Part shown: positions 48,030-57,732 of the stretch, piece by piece | Numbering within the stretch: position 1 is the stretch's first letter | How the letters are laid out: each line of letters begins with the position of its first letter | Source of the DNA: Phycisphaerales bacterium | GTDB lineage: Bacteria > Planctomycetota > UBA1135 > UBA2386 | Direction of reading: 5' to 3' | NCBI GenBank assembly: GCA_020247305.1 | Contig: JADCJE010000066.1 | Coordinates: 1 to 64,000 of the forward strand | DNA length: 64,000 nucleotides | Notes under the pieces: generated by a model | Told to the model about the DNA's origin: nothing | What the model saw: only the letters and a program-made list of their open reading frames with translations | The model's database searches: none | Program-made: the position numbers and the translations under genes

Positions 48030-48863
48030 TTGAATCCAACCTTGCGCCGTTTCCCCAGTTTCGTCCGCGCGGTCGTCGCGGTGGTCCTCGGCGCGCTCGC
48101 CGCGTGCGGCAGCTACGAGGACAAGCGCATCCGCGAACTGATGCCCGAGAAGGGCTTCGGCGCGCGCGCTGCCGGCGATGCCGCCGCCGAGAACTACATC
48201 AACGGCCGTGACCTGATCCAGTTCCTGTTGCCGCCGACCGCACTCCAGCAGCCGGCGTACGCCCGCCTCGCCGAACTCACCGCGCCGCAGCCGGTCGCGA
48301 TCGACGGCACCATCTTCGTGCCATACGTCGGTCCCGTTGCGGTCCTCGGCAAGACCGAGGCCGAAGCCGCCGCCCTGGTCAACTCACAGCTGCGGGCCGC
48401 CGGCGTCGCCCAGGACTTCGAGATCCAGGCGCGCATCGTGCAGGTCTCCAGCCTGTCGTCGAAGTGGTTCTACGCCTTCGGCGAAGTGGCCAACAAGGGC
48501 CAGATCCAGATCGAGACCGACCTGACGTTCTTCGACGCGATGAACGCCGCCGGCTGGACGCCGCTGGCCAACCTCGGCCGCGTCTACCTCATCAAGCCGG
48601 ACGCCGAGCACCCGCTCGTCATCGACATCAACTTCCGCGAGATGATGACGACGGGCCTGATGGCGATGAACGTGCCGATCCGCGAGCGCGACATCATCCT
48701 CGTGCCGCCGACGTTCCTCGGCCTGCTGGCGCGCCTGCTGCAGCGGTTCCTCGAGCCGATCGGCCTCGCCGTGCAGACGGTGCTCGGCATCGCGCAGGCG
48801 CAGTTCGCCTACGACGTCGTGAGGGGCGACGCGCCCAACAACACGCTCTTCTTCCGCTTCTAA
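48030..48863 (+). CDS. Wza-like polysaccharide export lipoprotein
   Basis: 277 aa from TTG 48030; no upstream ATG is in frame. The signal ends in LAAC (C26 in GALAACGSY). The Poly_export domain begins at DGTIFVPYVGPVAVLGKTEAEAAALVNSQL and an SLBB-like part follows (FYAFGEVANKGQIQIETDLTFFDAMNAAG, INFREMMTTGLMAMNVPIRERDIILVPP). It forms or contributes to the outer-membrane exit for the polysaccharide. Short compared with E. coli Wza (379 aa). It is the first gene of the operon. Confidence 0.88.
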   Translation: MNPTLRRFPSFVRAVVAVVLGALAACGSYEDKRIRELMPEKGFGARAAGDAAAENYINGRDLIQFLLPPTALQQPAYARLAELTAPQPVAIDGTIFVPYVGPVAVLGKTEAEAAALVNSQLRAAGVAQDFEIQARIVQVSSLSSKWFYAFGEVANKGQIQIETDLTFFDAMNAAGWTPLANLGRVYLIKPDAEHPLVIDINFREMMTTGLMAMNVPIRERDIILVPPTFLGLLARLLQRFLEPIGLAVQTVLGIAQAQFAYDVVRGDAPNNTLFFRF

Positions 48864-48925
48864 GGCATGCGCATGCGGTCCAGGTCCAGGGAACGGGTCG
48901 GTCCGGCGCGCCGGAGAGCGACGCC

Positions 48926-50617
48926 GTGACCCAGCTCGACCTGCCGCAGGTCTCGTTGCAGCGCTACGTCGACCTCGTCAGACGGCGCCGCTGGCAGCTC
49001 GTCCCGATCTCGCTGTTCGGCCTCGTCGTCGGCGCGGTCGTCGCGTTCCTGATCCCGCGCTACTACGTCGCCGAGGTCTCGGTCGAGCACCAGGAGGTCG
49101 CCTCCGAGATGACGAAGGGCGAGGACCCCTTCAAGCGCATCGTCGACAGCGCCGAGCAGACCATCAAGCTCGCCGTCGGCGAGGCGATGGCGGCGTTGAA
49201 GTGGCCGGAGGCGTCCATCGCCGATCCGAGCCGTCGCACGATGGAGGAGAGCGCTGTGCGGGCGCGGGTCACCGTGCGCGATTCGAACGCGGGCGACCGC
49301 TCGCGCAGCTACGCGCTGATCCGCGTCGAGTACAAGGACACCGACGGCCGTCGGGCCGCCGAATTCGCCAACGGCCTTGTCGACACCTGGATCGCCGGGC
49401 GCGTCGCCAAGCTGCGCGGTTCCCACGCCGAGCAGTTGCAGTTGGCGAACACCGAGTTCAGCGAGTGGGATCGCACCTACGAGCAGTACCTGACCGAGAA
49501 GCAGGCGCTCGAGGTCCGCTACCGCATCCGGCCCGACCTGGACCCGGCCCTGCTGCAGGAGGACTTCCGGACGCGGCAGGCGGTGCAGGTCGACCTTCGC
49601 GACCGCCGGCGGAAGCTCGAAGGCGACCGCGCGGCCCGCGTCGCCGAGGTGGCGCGTCTGCGCGAGCAACTGGCGACGATGCCGGAGCGCACGGCGCCGT
49701 CGGCCGCGGCCATCCAGGAGGCGCTGCGCGTCGCCGACGCGATGCAGTTGCGCGAAGCCGCGGCCAACCTGCCCGAAGGCGCGCGGCTGGCCCCGTCCGA
49801 CCTCGGCGGCAGCACGGTCCGCCAGGACGTCGCCGCGATGCTGCTGCAGCTGCAGATGGCGCAGGCGAGCGTCGAGGCCTGGAAGCCGGGCACGCGCGAG
49901 CGCAACCGCATGGAGCGCGATTCGCAGCGCATGCTCGCGGTGCTGTGCGCTTCGCTCGGCATCGTGCTCGACGCGGAGGGCAAGATGCCGAACCCCGCGC
50001 ACGCCGACATCGCCAGCCGGCTCGCCGCGGCGATCAAGGCGGCGGCCCAGGCCGACGGCGAACTGCAGCGCGCCGACGCCGAACTCGCCGCGGAGGAGCG
50101 GCGCCTGGAGGATCTGTCCGAGGGTTACCGGCTGGTGGAGAGCAAGCGCAAGGACCTCACCATCGCCGAGCAGAAGCGCGCCGACGCGGCTGCGTGGGCG
50201 CAGAAGCAGAGCGGTTATCTGGCCGCGCTGGAGCAGCGGCTGCCGGTCCAGCCGCTGCAGCGGGCGACGCCGCCGCCGCATCCGACGGACCCGAACATCC
50301 TCGTCGTGGCGCTGATCGGCGCCGTGCTGGGCCTCGGCGTCGCCATCGGCCTGATCCTGCTGCTCGACCTGATGCAGGGCACGTTCAAGACCAGCGACGA
50401 CGTCGAGCGCGCGCTCGGCGTGCCCGTGCTCGGCGGCATGAGCCACATGGAGACCGAGGTCGAGCGCACAAGCGCCAGCCGCGGTCGCCGGCGCGCCGGC
50501 ATGGTCGCATTCGTGGCGATGGCGCTCGTCGTGATGGTCGTGGTCACGTGGTACCGCGCGCCGACGCGCCTGCCGGCGTTCGTCCGCGAACTCATGGCGC
50601 TCCTGCTCGGCGACTGA
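48926..50617 (+). CDS. Wzz/PCP-type polysaccharide co-polymerase with coiled coil, no kinase domain
   Basis: 563 aa from GTG 48926, with a Shine-Dalgarno GGAGAG nine bases upstream. TM1 (VPISLFGLVVGAVVAFLIP), a long periplasmic coiled coil (about 130-440), TM2 (NILVVALIGAVLGLGVAIGLILLLDL), then the conserved KTSDDVERALGVPVLGG, and a third TM near the C-terminus. It controls chain length and couples polymerase to export. A Wzc-type tyrosine kinase domain, often fused here, is missing and none is nearby. Confidence 0.88.
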   Translation: MTQLDLPQVSLQRYVDLVRRRRWQLVPISLFGLVVGAVVAFLIPRYYVAEVSVEHQEVASEMTKGEDPFKRIVDSAEQTIKLAVGEAMAALKWPEASIADPSRRTMEESAVRARVTVRDSNAGDRSRSYALIRVEYKDTDGRRAAEFANGLVDTWIAGRVAKLRGSHAEQLQLANTEFSEWDRTYEQYLTEKQALEVRYRIRPDLDPALLQEDFRTRQAVQVDLRDRRRKLEGDRAARVAEVARLREQLATMPERTAPSAAAIQEALRVADAMQLREAAANLPEGARLAPSDLGGSTVRQDVAAMLLQLQMAQASVEAWKPGTRERNRMERDSQRMLAVLCASLGIVLDAEGKMPNPAHADIASRLAAAIKAAAQADGELQRADAELAAEERRLEDLSEGYRLVESKRKDLTIAEQKRADAAAWAQKQSGYLAALEQRLPVQPLQRATPPPHPTDPNILVVALIGAVLGLGVAIGLILLLDLMQGTFKTSDDVERALGVPVLGGMSHMETEVERTSASRGRRRAGMVAFVAMALVVMVVVTWYRAPTRLPAFVRELMALLLGD

Positions 50618-50629
50618 TCCGGGGCGACG

Positions 50630-51997
50630 ATGCGCGACGTCCTGGTCTTCGCGATCGTGCTCTTCCTGCTGCCGACGAGCATCCGTCGGCCGTTCGTCGG
50701 CATGTTGCTGTTCAGCTGGCTCGCGTACATGCGGCCGCAGGACCTGTGCTGGGGCTTCGCCCGCACGATGCGCATGTCGTTCTTCGTCGGCGTCGCGATG
50801 TTCCTCGGCTGGTGGGCCTACGAGCGGGGCCGCCGCCGGTTCGCCGTCTGGGACGTGCGCACGACGCTGATGGCGGCCCTGGGCCTGTTCGTCACCCTCA
50901 GCTACGCCACGGCTCGACACCAGAACGCATACACCAACCAGTACTTCGTCGAGTTCCTGAAGATCATCGCCATCGCGCTGTTCACGTCCGGCCAGGTCGA
51001 CACGCGGGAGCGGCTGCGCATGCTGCTGTGGACCATCGCGATCTCGCTCGGCTTCTTCGGCGTGAAGAACGGCGTGCTCGGCATCCTCGGCGGTGGCGCG
51101 CCGATCCTTCGCGGCCCCGGCGGCATGCTGGAGGACAACAACGACTTCGCGCTCGCGCTGGTGATGAACGTGCCTCTGCTGTGGTACCTCGGTCGCCAGG
51201 ACGGCCGCCGCTGGGTGGCGCAGGCGACGCAGGTCGCCGTGCTGCTGTCGGTGGTGACGATCGTGCTGACGCACAGCCGCGGCGCCTTCCTGGCGTTGAC
51301 GATGACCGCGCTCTGGATGGCGTGGCGCTCGGGCCAGCTGGCGCGCGCCGCCGCCGGCCTGGTGCTCGCCGGCGGCGCCTTCCTGCTGTTCGCCCCCGAG
51401 TCGGTGCTGGAGCGCCTCGCCTCGATCGGCGACTCCAAGGAGTCGTCCGCGAACGCCCGCCTGACGGCGTGGGCGACGGCCATGCGCATGATCGGTGACA
51501 ACCCGCTGCTCGGCGTCGGCCTGCGCAACTTCCAGCCGCGCTACGCCGAGTACTCGATCGTGCCGTTGCCGCCCGGCGGCACGACGTACGTCGCGCACAA
51601 CAGCTACCTGCAGATCTGGGCGGAGAGCGGCACGATCGCCTTCGTCGTCTACGTGCTGCTGCTCGGCTCCGTGTTCGTGGCTTGCCGGCGCGTCAGGTTG
51701 CTCGCGCGCATGCGCCCGGCGCTCGGCTGGGCCGGCGACTACGCCCGCATGATGGAGGCGACGACGATCGGGTTCCTCGTCGGCGCGTTCTTCCTCAACC
51801 GCGGCCACTTCGACCTGATCTACCACTGGATCGCGTTGGTCACCTCGCTGTCCGTCATCGCCGTCGCCGAGGCGCGGACCGCGCCCGGCGCGCAGCGCGC
51901 CGGCTTCGCGCGCGGCGTGGTGGTGCGGTGGGGACGCGCCCGCAGCGCCTTCGCGCGCACCGGGGCCGCCGTCGCCGTGGCGACGAGGTGGCGCTGA
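50630..51997 (+). CDS. O-antigen-ligase-like membrane protein of the exosortase A (XrtA) type
   Basis: 455 aa from ATG 50630 with 10 or more membrane segments and a central loop carrying VTIVLTHSRGAFLALTMTALW and NPLLGVGLRNFQPRY ... AHNSYLQIWAESGTIAF, the Wzy/WaaL-type motif. The N-terminal LPTSIRRPFVGMLLFSWLAYMRPQDLCWGFA resembles the putative O-glycosylation ligase linked to exosortase A. It should polymerise or transfer glycan on undecaprenyl carriers. The last residue codon shares the base A with the next ATG. Confidence 0.88.
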   Translation: MRDVLVFAIVLFLLPTSIRRPFVGMLLFSWLAYMRPQDLCWGFARTMRMSFFVGVAMFLGWWAYERGRRRFAVWDVRTTLMAALGLFVTLSYATARHQNAYTNQYFVEFLKIIAIALFTSGQVDTRERLRMLLWTIAISLGFFGVKNGVLGILGGGAPILRGPGGMLEDNNDFALALVMNVPLLWYLGRQDGRRWVAQATQVAVLLSVVTIVLTHSRGAFLALTMTALWMAWRSGQLARAAAGLVLAGGAFLLFAPESVLERLASIGDSKESSANARLTAWATAMRMIGDNPLLGVGLRNFQPRYAEYSIVPLPPGGTTYVAHNSYLQIWAESGTIAFVVYVLLLGSVFVACRRVRLLARMRPALGWAGDYARMMEATTIGFLVGAFFLNRGHFDLIYHWIALVTSLSVIAVAEARTAPGAQRAGFARGVVVRWGRARSAFARTGAAVAVATRWR

Positions 51998-53850
51998 TGT
52001 GCGGCATCGCCGGCCTGTTCGCCGTCGACCGTGGACGCGCAGTCGACGCCGCCGTCGCCGCCCGCATGGCGGCGCGACTGCGCCACCGCGGCCCCAACGG
52101 CGAGAACGTGCACGCCGGCCCGGGCTTCGCCCTGGCGCACACGCGCCTGTCGGTCATCGACCTCGCCGGCGGCAGCCAGCCGATGGGGCTGCCGGACGGT
52201 TCGCTGTGGGTGGTCTTCAACGGCGAGATCTACAACCACGAGGAACTCCGCGCCGAACTCGTCGCCGGCGGCGCCGTCTTCGGCACGCGCAGCGACACCG
52301 AGGTGCTGCTGCACGGCTGGCGCGCCTGGGGCGAAGGGCTCGCGGCGCGGCTGTTCGGCATGTTCGCGTTCGCGGTCGTCGACGTCGCGGCGGGGACCCT
52401 CTACTGCGCGCGCGACCGCTTCGGCAAGAAGCCGTTCCACTGGCTGCAGCACGACGGCGTGTTCGCCTTCGCCAGCGAGCTGAAGGCGTTGCACGAAGTC
52501 GGCGCGCCGCGCCGCCTGCGACCGCAGGCGATCGGCCAGTTCCTGGCGCTGCGCTACGTCGCCGAACCCGACACCGTCTTCGAGGGCGTGCACAAGCTGC
52601 CGCCGGCGCACTGGCGCATCTGGCGCGACGGCCGCTGGACGGAGCGTCGGTACTGGCAATTGGAGTTCGGGGCCGACGAGCGGACCGACGCCGAGCACGC
52701 CGAACGCACGCTCGCGCTGCTCGACGAAGCCGTGCGGTGCCGCCTGATGGCTGAGGTGCCGTTGGCGCCGTTCCTGTCCGGCGGCGTCGACAGCTACGCG
52801 ATCGTCGACGCGATGACCCGGCTGCAGGGTCGCCCGGTCACGGCGTGCACGATCGGCTTCCCGGATCCGGCGTTCGACGAACGCGACGGCGCGCGCGCGT
52901 CGGCGGCGGCCTGCGGCGCGCGCCTGATCGAGGAAGTGCTCGACCCGCAGGCTCTGCTGCAGCTGGATTGGCTGGCCGAGACGTTCGACGAGCCGTTCAG
53001 CGACAGCAGCGCGGTGCCGACCTACCACGTCTGCAAGCTGGCCCGCCGCCACTTCACCGTCGCGCTCGCCGGCGACGGCGGCGACGAGGCCTTCGGCGGC
53101 TATCGCCGCTACCTGTTCGACCTCGGCGAACATCGCGCGCGTCGCTTCGTGCCGCGTTGGTTGGCGGGCGCGCTGGGGGCCGCGTATCCCAAGGCCGACT
53201 GGCTGCCCCGCTGGCTGCGCGCCAAACGCACGCTGCAAGACCTCGGCTCGCCGCCGGCGGTCGCCTACGCGCGTTCGGTCAGCGCGCATCTGCCCGACGA
53301 GGTCTTCGCCGTGCTGCGCCGCGACCGGCTCGCCGAGGTCGGCGATCCGCACGCGCCGGTCGTCGCCGCGTACGAGTCGGCGCCGGCGAGCCATCCGCTG
53401 CACAAGGCGGTCGCCGCCGACCTCGCGACGTGGCTGCCGGGCGACATCCTGGTCAAGGCCGACCGCGCCTCGATGGCGGTGGCGCTGGAGGTGCGCGCGC
53501 CGTTCCTCGACCACCGGTTGTTCCAGCACGCGATGCGCATCCCGCCGGAACGCCATCTGCGCGGCGGCCGCACCAAAGCGTTCCTGCGCGCGGCGCTGGC
53601 GTCGCGCTTGGCGCCCGCGGCGCTGCAGCGCAAGAAGCAAGGCTTCTCGGTGCCCCTGCGCGCGTGGTGCAAGGGCGCAGTCGGCGACGCGGTGGCCGCG
53701 GCGTTGCACGACGCGCCGCTGCGCGAGTGGATCGATCCGGCGGCCGTCGAGAAGCTGTTGGCGCGCCATCGCACCGGCGTCGGCGACCACGGCGAGATGC
53801 TCTGGGCGGTGCTCGTGCTGGCGCGTTTCCTGCGGCGGTGGGCGGCATGA
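51997..53850 (+). CDS. asparagine-synthase-like amidotransferase (XrtA-associated type)
   Basis: 617 aa from ATG 51997 with C2 as the predicted glutaminase nucleophile (MCGIAGLF). N-terminal NTN-hydrolase GATase-II domain (RHRGPNGENVH, FNGEIYNHEEL) and C-terminal synthetase with the ATP motif LSGGVDSYA and AGDGGDEAFGGYRRY. Such amidotransferases accompany exosortase EPS loci and may amidate the exopolysaccharide sugar. A purine-rich GAGGTGG precedes the start. Confidence 0.93.
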   Translation: MCGIAGLFAVDRGRAVDAAVAARMAARLRHRGPNGENVHAGPGFALAHTRLSVIDLAGGSQPMGLPDGSLWVVFNGEIYNHEELRAELVAGGAVFGTRSDTEVLLHGWRAWGEGLAARLFGMFAFAVVDVAAGTLYCARDRFGKKPFHWLQHDGVFAFASELKALHEVGAPRRLRPQAIGQFLALRYVAEPDTVFEGVHKLPPAHWRIWRDGRWTERRYWQLEFGADERTDAEHAERTLALLDEAVRCRLMAEVPLAPFLSGGVDSYAIVDAMTRLQGRPVTACTIGFPDPAFDERDGARASAAACGARLIEEVLDPQALLQLDWLAETFDEPFSDSSAVPTYHVCKLARRHFTVALAGDGGDEAFGGYRRYLFDLGEHRARRFVPRWLAGALGAAYPKADWLPRWLRAKRTLQDLGSPPAVAYARSVSAHLPDEVFAVLRRDRLAEVGDPHAPVVAAYESAPASHPLHKAVAADLATWLPGDILVKADRASMAVALEVRAPFLDHRLFQHAMRIPPERHLRGGRTKAFLRAALASRLAPAALQRKKQGFSVPLRAWCKGAVGDAVAAALHDAPLREWIDPAAVEKLLARHRTGVGDHGEMLWAVLVLARFLRRWAA

Positions 53851-55019
53851 GCGGCATCGTCACCTTCACCGGGCTGTTCCCGTCGTCGGCGATGCCGACG
53901 CACGGCCTGTTCGTGCACGACCGCATGCGCCGCGTCGCCGCTGCGAGCGGCCTGCCGTGGCAGGTCGTGGCGCCCGTGCCCGACGTCCTCTGGCCGCTGC
54001 GCACCGCCGCGTGGCAGGCTTGGCGACGCACGCCGCCGCAGGAAGCATGGCACGGCGTCGCGGTCGCGCATCCGCGCTGGCGGCATTGGCCCGGCTGCGT
54101 GCGGCGGCAGGCGCAGGCGGTCGCTGACGGCGCCCGCCGCATCGTGACCGCGCTTGCGGCGCGCGGGCCGATCGTGCTGGACGCGCACTACCTTTGGCCG
54201 GACGGCGTCGCCGCCGCGATCCTGGCGCGCGAACTCGGCGTGCCGTTCACGCTGACCGCGCGCGGCACCGACGTCAACGTGCTCGCCGTGCAGCCGGCCT
54301 TGCGCGCCCGGATCGCCACGGCAGCGGCGGCGGCGCATCGTTGCTTCGCCGTCAGCGCCGACCTCGCAGCCCGCTTCGCCGACGCCGCCTGCCTGCCGCG
54401 CGAACGCGTCGAGGAAGTGCGCAACGGCGTCGACCTCGAACGCTTCCGCCCCGGCGATGCCGCCGCGGCGCGCGCGCAGCTCGGCCTGCCGCCGACGGGG
54501 TTCCTGGTGCTCGGCGTCGGCCGGCTCGTCGCCAACAAGGGCTTCGTCACGGCGGCGCGCGCCCTCGCGGCCCTGCCGGCGGACGCGCGGCTCGTGCTGG
54601 TCGGCGACGGCCCCGAGCGCGCTGCGATCACGGCGACCGCGCCCGGCGCGATCTTCCTCGGCAACCGGTCGCCGGACGAGGTCGCGGTCGCGTACCGCGC
54701 GTGCGACGTGCTGGCGTTGCCGAGCGAGCGCGAAGGCTGGCCGAACGTCGTCACCGAGGCCTTGGCGAGCGGTCTGCCGGTCGTGTCGACGCCGGTCGGG
54801 GGCGTGCCGGAGATCCTCGGGGCCGCGCCGCCTCCGTGGCTCGGCGCGCTGTGTCCGGTCGGCGACGCCGCCGCGTTCCGCGGCGCGTTCGCCGCCTTCG
54901 CCGCCCGGCCGCGCGATCCGCAGCCGGTCCGCGCGTACGCGGAGCGCTTCGGTTGGGAGCCGTCGGTCGCGCGCCTGTGCGCGGTGTTCCGCGACGCGCT
55001 GGCGCGGGGGGCGGCATGA
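53847..55019 (+). CDS. GT4-family glycosyltransferase
   Basis: 390 aa from ATG 53847, overlapping the amidotransferase stop by 4 nt. GT-B fold: N-terminal VTFTGLFPSSAMPTHGLFVHDRM and DAHYLWPDGVAAAILARELGVPFTLTARGTD; C-terminal donor-binding GVGRLVANKGF, ALPSEREGWPNVVTEALASGLPVVSTPVGGVPEI, with the EGWPNVVTEA motif of GT4. It adds a sugar to the lipid-linked intermediate of the exopolysaccharide. Donor unknown. Confidence 0.92.
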   Translation: MSGIVTFTGLFPSSAMPTHGLFVHDRMRRVAAASGLPWQVVAPVPDVLWPLRTAAWQAWRRTPPQEAWHGVAVAHPRWRHWPGCVRRQAQAVADGARRIVTALAARGPIVLDAHYLWPDGVAAAILARELGVPFTLTARGTDVNVLAVQPALRARIATAAAAAHRCFAVSADLAARFADAACLPRERVEEVRNGVDLERFRPGDAAAARAQLGLPPTGFLVLGVGRLVANKGFVTAARALAALPADARLVLVGDGPERAAITATAPGAIFLGNRSPDEVAVAYRACDVLALPSEREGWPNVVTEALASGLPVVSTPVGGVPEILGAAPPPWLGALCPVGDAAAFRGAFAAFAARPRDPQPVRAYAERFGWEPSVARLCAVFRDALARGAA

Positions 55020-56212
55020 CCGCGGCCCCGCGCGTCCTGTACCACCACCGCATCCGTGCCGACGACGGCCAGGCGGTGCACGTGCGCGAGTTGATCGCCG
55101 CGCTGCGCGGTCGCGGCTGCGCGGTCGACGAGTGCGCGCTGGTGCCGAAGGTCGAGGTGGCCAGCGGCAGCGGCGCCCCTGCGCGGCCCGCCGCCGGCTC
55201 GTTCTGGCGGCGCCTGTCGCTGCCGCGCGCGGCGGTCGAGGCGTTGGAGATCCTCTACAACGGCCGCGGGCGGGCGATGCTGCGCGCCGCAGCCGCGCGC
55301 TCGCGACCGGACTTCGTCTACGAACGCCACGCGCTGCACTGCCGCTCCGGCCTCGACGTCGCGCGCGAACTCGGCGTGCCGTTGCTGCTGGAGGTGAACT
55401 CGCCGATGACGGTCGAGATGGCGCGTCTCGGCCAGCTGCGTTTTCCGCGGCGCGCCCGGGCGACCGAGCGCGCGGCGCTCGCCGGCGCCGACGCCGTGCT
55501 CGCGGTGACGCACGTGCTAGCCGACATGCTCGTCGACCTCGGCGCCCGGCGCGAACGCGTGCACGTGATCGGCAACGGCGCCGACCCCGCGCGCTACGGC
55601 GCCGACGCGGCGGCCGCGGCGGCCGCCGTGCGCGCGCGCTGGGCCCTGCCGGCTGGCGCGTTCGCGCTCGGCTTCGTCGGCTACATGCGGCCCTGGCATC
55701 GGCTCGACCTCGTGCTCGACGCGATGGCGCGGCCCGCGCTCGCCGCGCTCGCGCTCGTCTTGATGGGGGAGGGGCCGGCGCTGGCGCCGCTGCGCGCGGC
55801 TGCGGCCGCGCGCGGCCTCAACGAGCGCGTGCGCGTGCTCGGCGTGGTGCCGCCGGCGTTGCTGCCGGCGCACGTGCTGGCGTGCGACGGCGCGTTGATC
55901 CCGGCGATCAACACCTACGCGTCGCCGCTGAAGCTGTTCGATTCGCTCGCCGCCGGCGTGCCGACCATCGCGCCCGACCAGCCGAACCTGCGCGAGACGC
56001 TCGCGCACGGCGACACCGGCCTGTTGTTCCGGCCCGGCGACGCCGACGACCTCGCGCGCCAGCTCGCGCGCCTCGTCGCTGACCGCGCCGCCGCGCAGGC
56101 GATCGGCGCCCGCGGCCGCGCCGCGCTGCACGCGCAGCGCTGGACCTGGGACGGCAACGCGGAGCGCGTGCTGGCGGTGTTCGCCGGTCTGCGGCGGGGG
56201 GGCGGCGCATGA
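55016..56212 (+). CDS. GT4-family glycosyltransferase
   Basis: 398 aa from ATG 55016, overlapping by 4 nt at both ends. It reads YHHRIRADDGQAVHVRELIAAL at the N-terminus; the nucleotide-sugar half has GFVGYMRPWHRLDLVLDAM, LMGEGPALAPLR and PAINTYASPLKLFDSLAAGVPTIAPDQPNLRETL, a GT4 pattern with the usual EX7E replaced by SPLKLFDSLAAG. It belongs to the same polysaccharide pathway. Acceptor unknown. Confidence 0.9.
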   Translation: MTAAPRVLYHHRIRADDGQAVHVRELIAALRGRGCAVDECALVPKVEVASGSGAPARPAAGSFWRRLSLPRAAVEALEILYNGRGRAMLRAAAARSRPDFVYERHALHCRSGLDVARELGVPLLLEVNSPMTVEMARLGQLRFPRRARATERAALAGADAVLAVTHVLADMLVDLGARRERVHVIGNGADPARYGADAAAAAAAVRARWALPAGAFALGFVGYMRPWHRLDLVLDAMARPALAALALVLMGEGPALAPLRAAAAARGLNERVRVLGVVPPALLPAHVLACDGALIPAINTYASPLKLFDSLAAGVPTIAPDQPNLRETLAHGDTGLLFRPGDADDLARQLARLVADRAAAQAIGARGRAALHAQRWTWDGNAERVLAVFAGLRRGGGA

Positions 56213-57732
56213 TCCCGACGCTGGCCGTGTTCCTGCCGCTCCTGGTGGCGTACGCGACGGCCTTGGCGTGGTGCGCCGACCGCTGGAACGCGCCGACCGA
56301 GTACTTCGCGCATTGCTGGCTGCTGCCGCCGTTCGCCGCGTACCTCTTCTGGTCGCAGCGCGCCTTGTGGTCGCCGCGGCCGCGGACGGTCGATCCCCGC
56401 GGCTGGTTGCTGCTCGGCCCGGCGCTCGCGCTCCACGTCGCCGGCGCGGCGCTGATGGTCGACTCGTGGTCGGCGGCAAGCCTCGTGCTCGCCGTGCCCG
56501 GCGCCGCGTGGCTGGCGCTCGGCCGCGAGCGCCTGCGCGGTCTCTGGCCGGTGCTGTGGCTCGCCGCGTTCTGCGTGCCGCTGCCGATGTACGTCGAAGG
56601 CCGGCTCGCCTTCACGCTGAAGGAGGTCGCCGTGGCCGGCGGGTCGTGGCTCGCCAACCTCGCCGGCGCCGACGTCGTGCGCAGCGGCGACATGCTGCAA
56701 CCGCGCGGCGTCGACGGAGCGCTGCACGTCGCCGATGCGTGCAGCGGCCTGCGTTCGCTGCTGGCGATGATGACGCTGGCGTACTGCCTCGCGTGCTTCC
56801 TCGGCGCGCCGCGCTTGCTGCGCCGCGCGACGCTGCTGCTCGCAGCACCCCTGATGGCGATCGCCGCGAACGTCGTGCGCATCGCCGTGCTGTGCCTGTT
56901 CGCGCGCTGGCAGGGCGTGCCGTTCGCCGAGGGAGCCGGCCACTCGCTGGCGAACGCCGCCGAGTGGGTGACCCTCGTCGTCGCCCTGGTCGGCCTCGAT
57001 GTCCTGGCGTTCGGCCGCGCGGCAGCCGTCGCCGTGCCGCCGCGTCCGCGCAGCGGTCCCGCCGCTGCGGATGGGCCGCGCCGCCTCGCGCCCCACGCCA
57101 TCGCCCTGTGGCTCGCCGCCGGCCCGTTGCTCTGGCTCGCCCTGCATCGACCGCATGGCGAAGCGGCCAACCGCGCCGAACGCCTGCCCGCCGAGGTCGC
57201 CGGCCACCGCCTCGTGCCGCGCACGGCGGCGCAGGAAGCGGAGCTCGTGCGCAACCTCCCGCGCTGGCGCGAGCTGCTCGGCACCGACGACTTCGTGTGG
57301 CGCCGTTACGACGACGCGGCAGGCCGGTCGTTGTGGGTGGTCGCGCTGTTCCACGACAGCAACTGGAAGAGCGTGCATCCGCCGCGCATCTGCATCGAGG
57401 GCAGCAACATGGACATCCTGCGCGATGACGAAGCGCCGTTCGACGAGTTGGCGCCTGGTTGCACCGCGGGCCGCATCGTCGCGCGCAGCCGGAGCGACGG
57501 CATGGAGTACGTCACGATGAGCCTCTACGGCGCCGCCGACTGGGCCGCGGGCGGCTACGGGGACTTCGTCCTGCATCACCTGCCGCGCGCGCTGGTGCGC
57601 GCGCCGATGTCAGGGTTCCTGCTGCGCGTCGAGTCGGCGGTGCTGCCGGGCGAGCAGCATGAAGCCGCCGAGGCGCGCGCGCGCGGGTTGTTGCGGGCGC
57701 TCGCCGTGAAGGCGCAGGAGGCGGTCCGGTGA
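56209..57732 (+). CDS. xrt: exosortase with fused EpsI domain
   Basis: 507 aa from ATG 56209. The N-terminal part has about 8 membrane helices with the transpeptidase-like residues of exosortases: C178 in ADACSGLRSLLAMM, R224 in AANVVRIAVL and H245 in GAGHSLANAAEW. About 320-507 is an EpsI (DUF3485)-type domain, with NWKSVHPPRICIEGSNMDIL and RSRSDGMEYVTMSLY. Exosortases remove PEP-CTERM-type sorting tails at the membrane. The fused form is known for XrtA-like enzymes. No target with a sorting tail was seen in the window. Confidence 0.93.
   Translation: MIPTLAVFLPLLVAYATALAWCADRWNAPTEYFAHCWLLPPFAAYLFWSQRALWSPRPRTVDPRGWLLLGPALALHVAGAALMVDSWSAASLVLAVPGAAWLALGRERLRGLWPVLWLAAFCVPLPMYVEGRLAFTLKEVAVAGGSWLANLAGADVVRSGDMLQPRGVDGALHVADACSGLRSLLAMMTLAYCLACFLGAPRLLRRATLLLAAPLMAIAANVVRIAVLCLFARWQGVPFAEGAGHSLANAAEWVTLVVALVGLDVLAFGRAAAVAVPPRPRSGPAAADGPRRLAPHAIALWLAAGPLLWLALHRPHGEAANRAERLPAEVAGHRLVPRTAAQEAELVRNLPRWRELLGTDDFVWRRYDDAAGRSLWVVALFHDSNWKSVHPPRICIEGSNMDILRDDEAPFDELAPGCTAGRIVARSRSDGMEYVTMSLYGAADWAAGGYGDFVLHHLPRALVRAPMSGFLLRVESAVLPGEQHEAAEARARGLLRALAVKAQEAVR

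Noticed and set aside
48860-51826. 988-codon minus-strand frame opposite wzz and the ligase
   Set aside because: His/Arg/Ala-rich antisense product without a recognisable family, against strong motifs on the plus strand.
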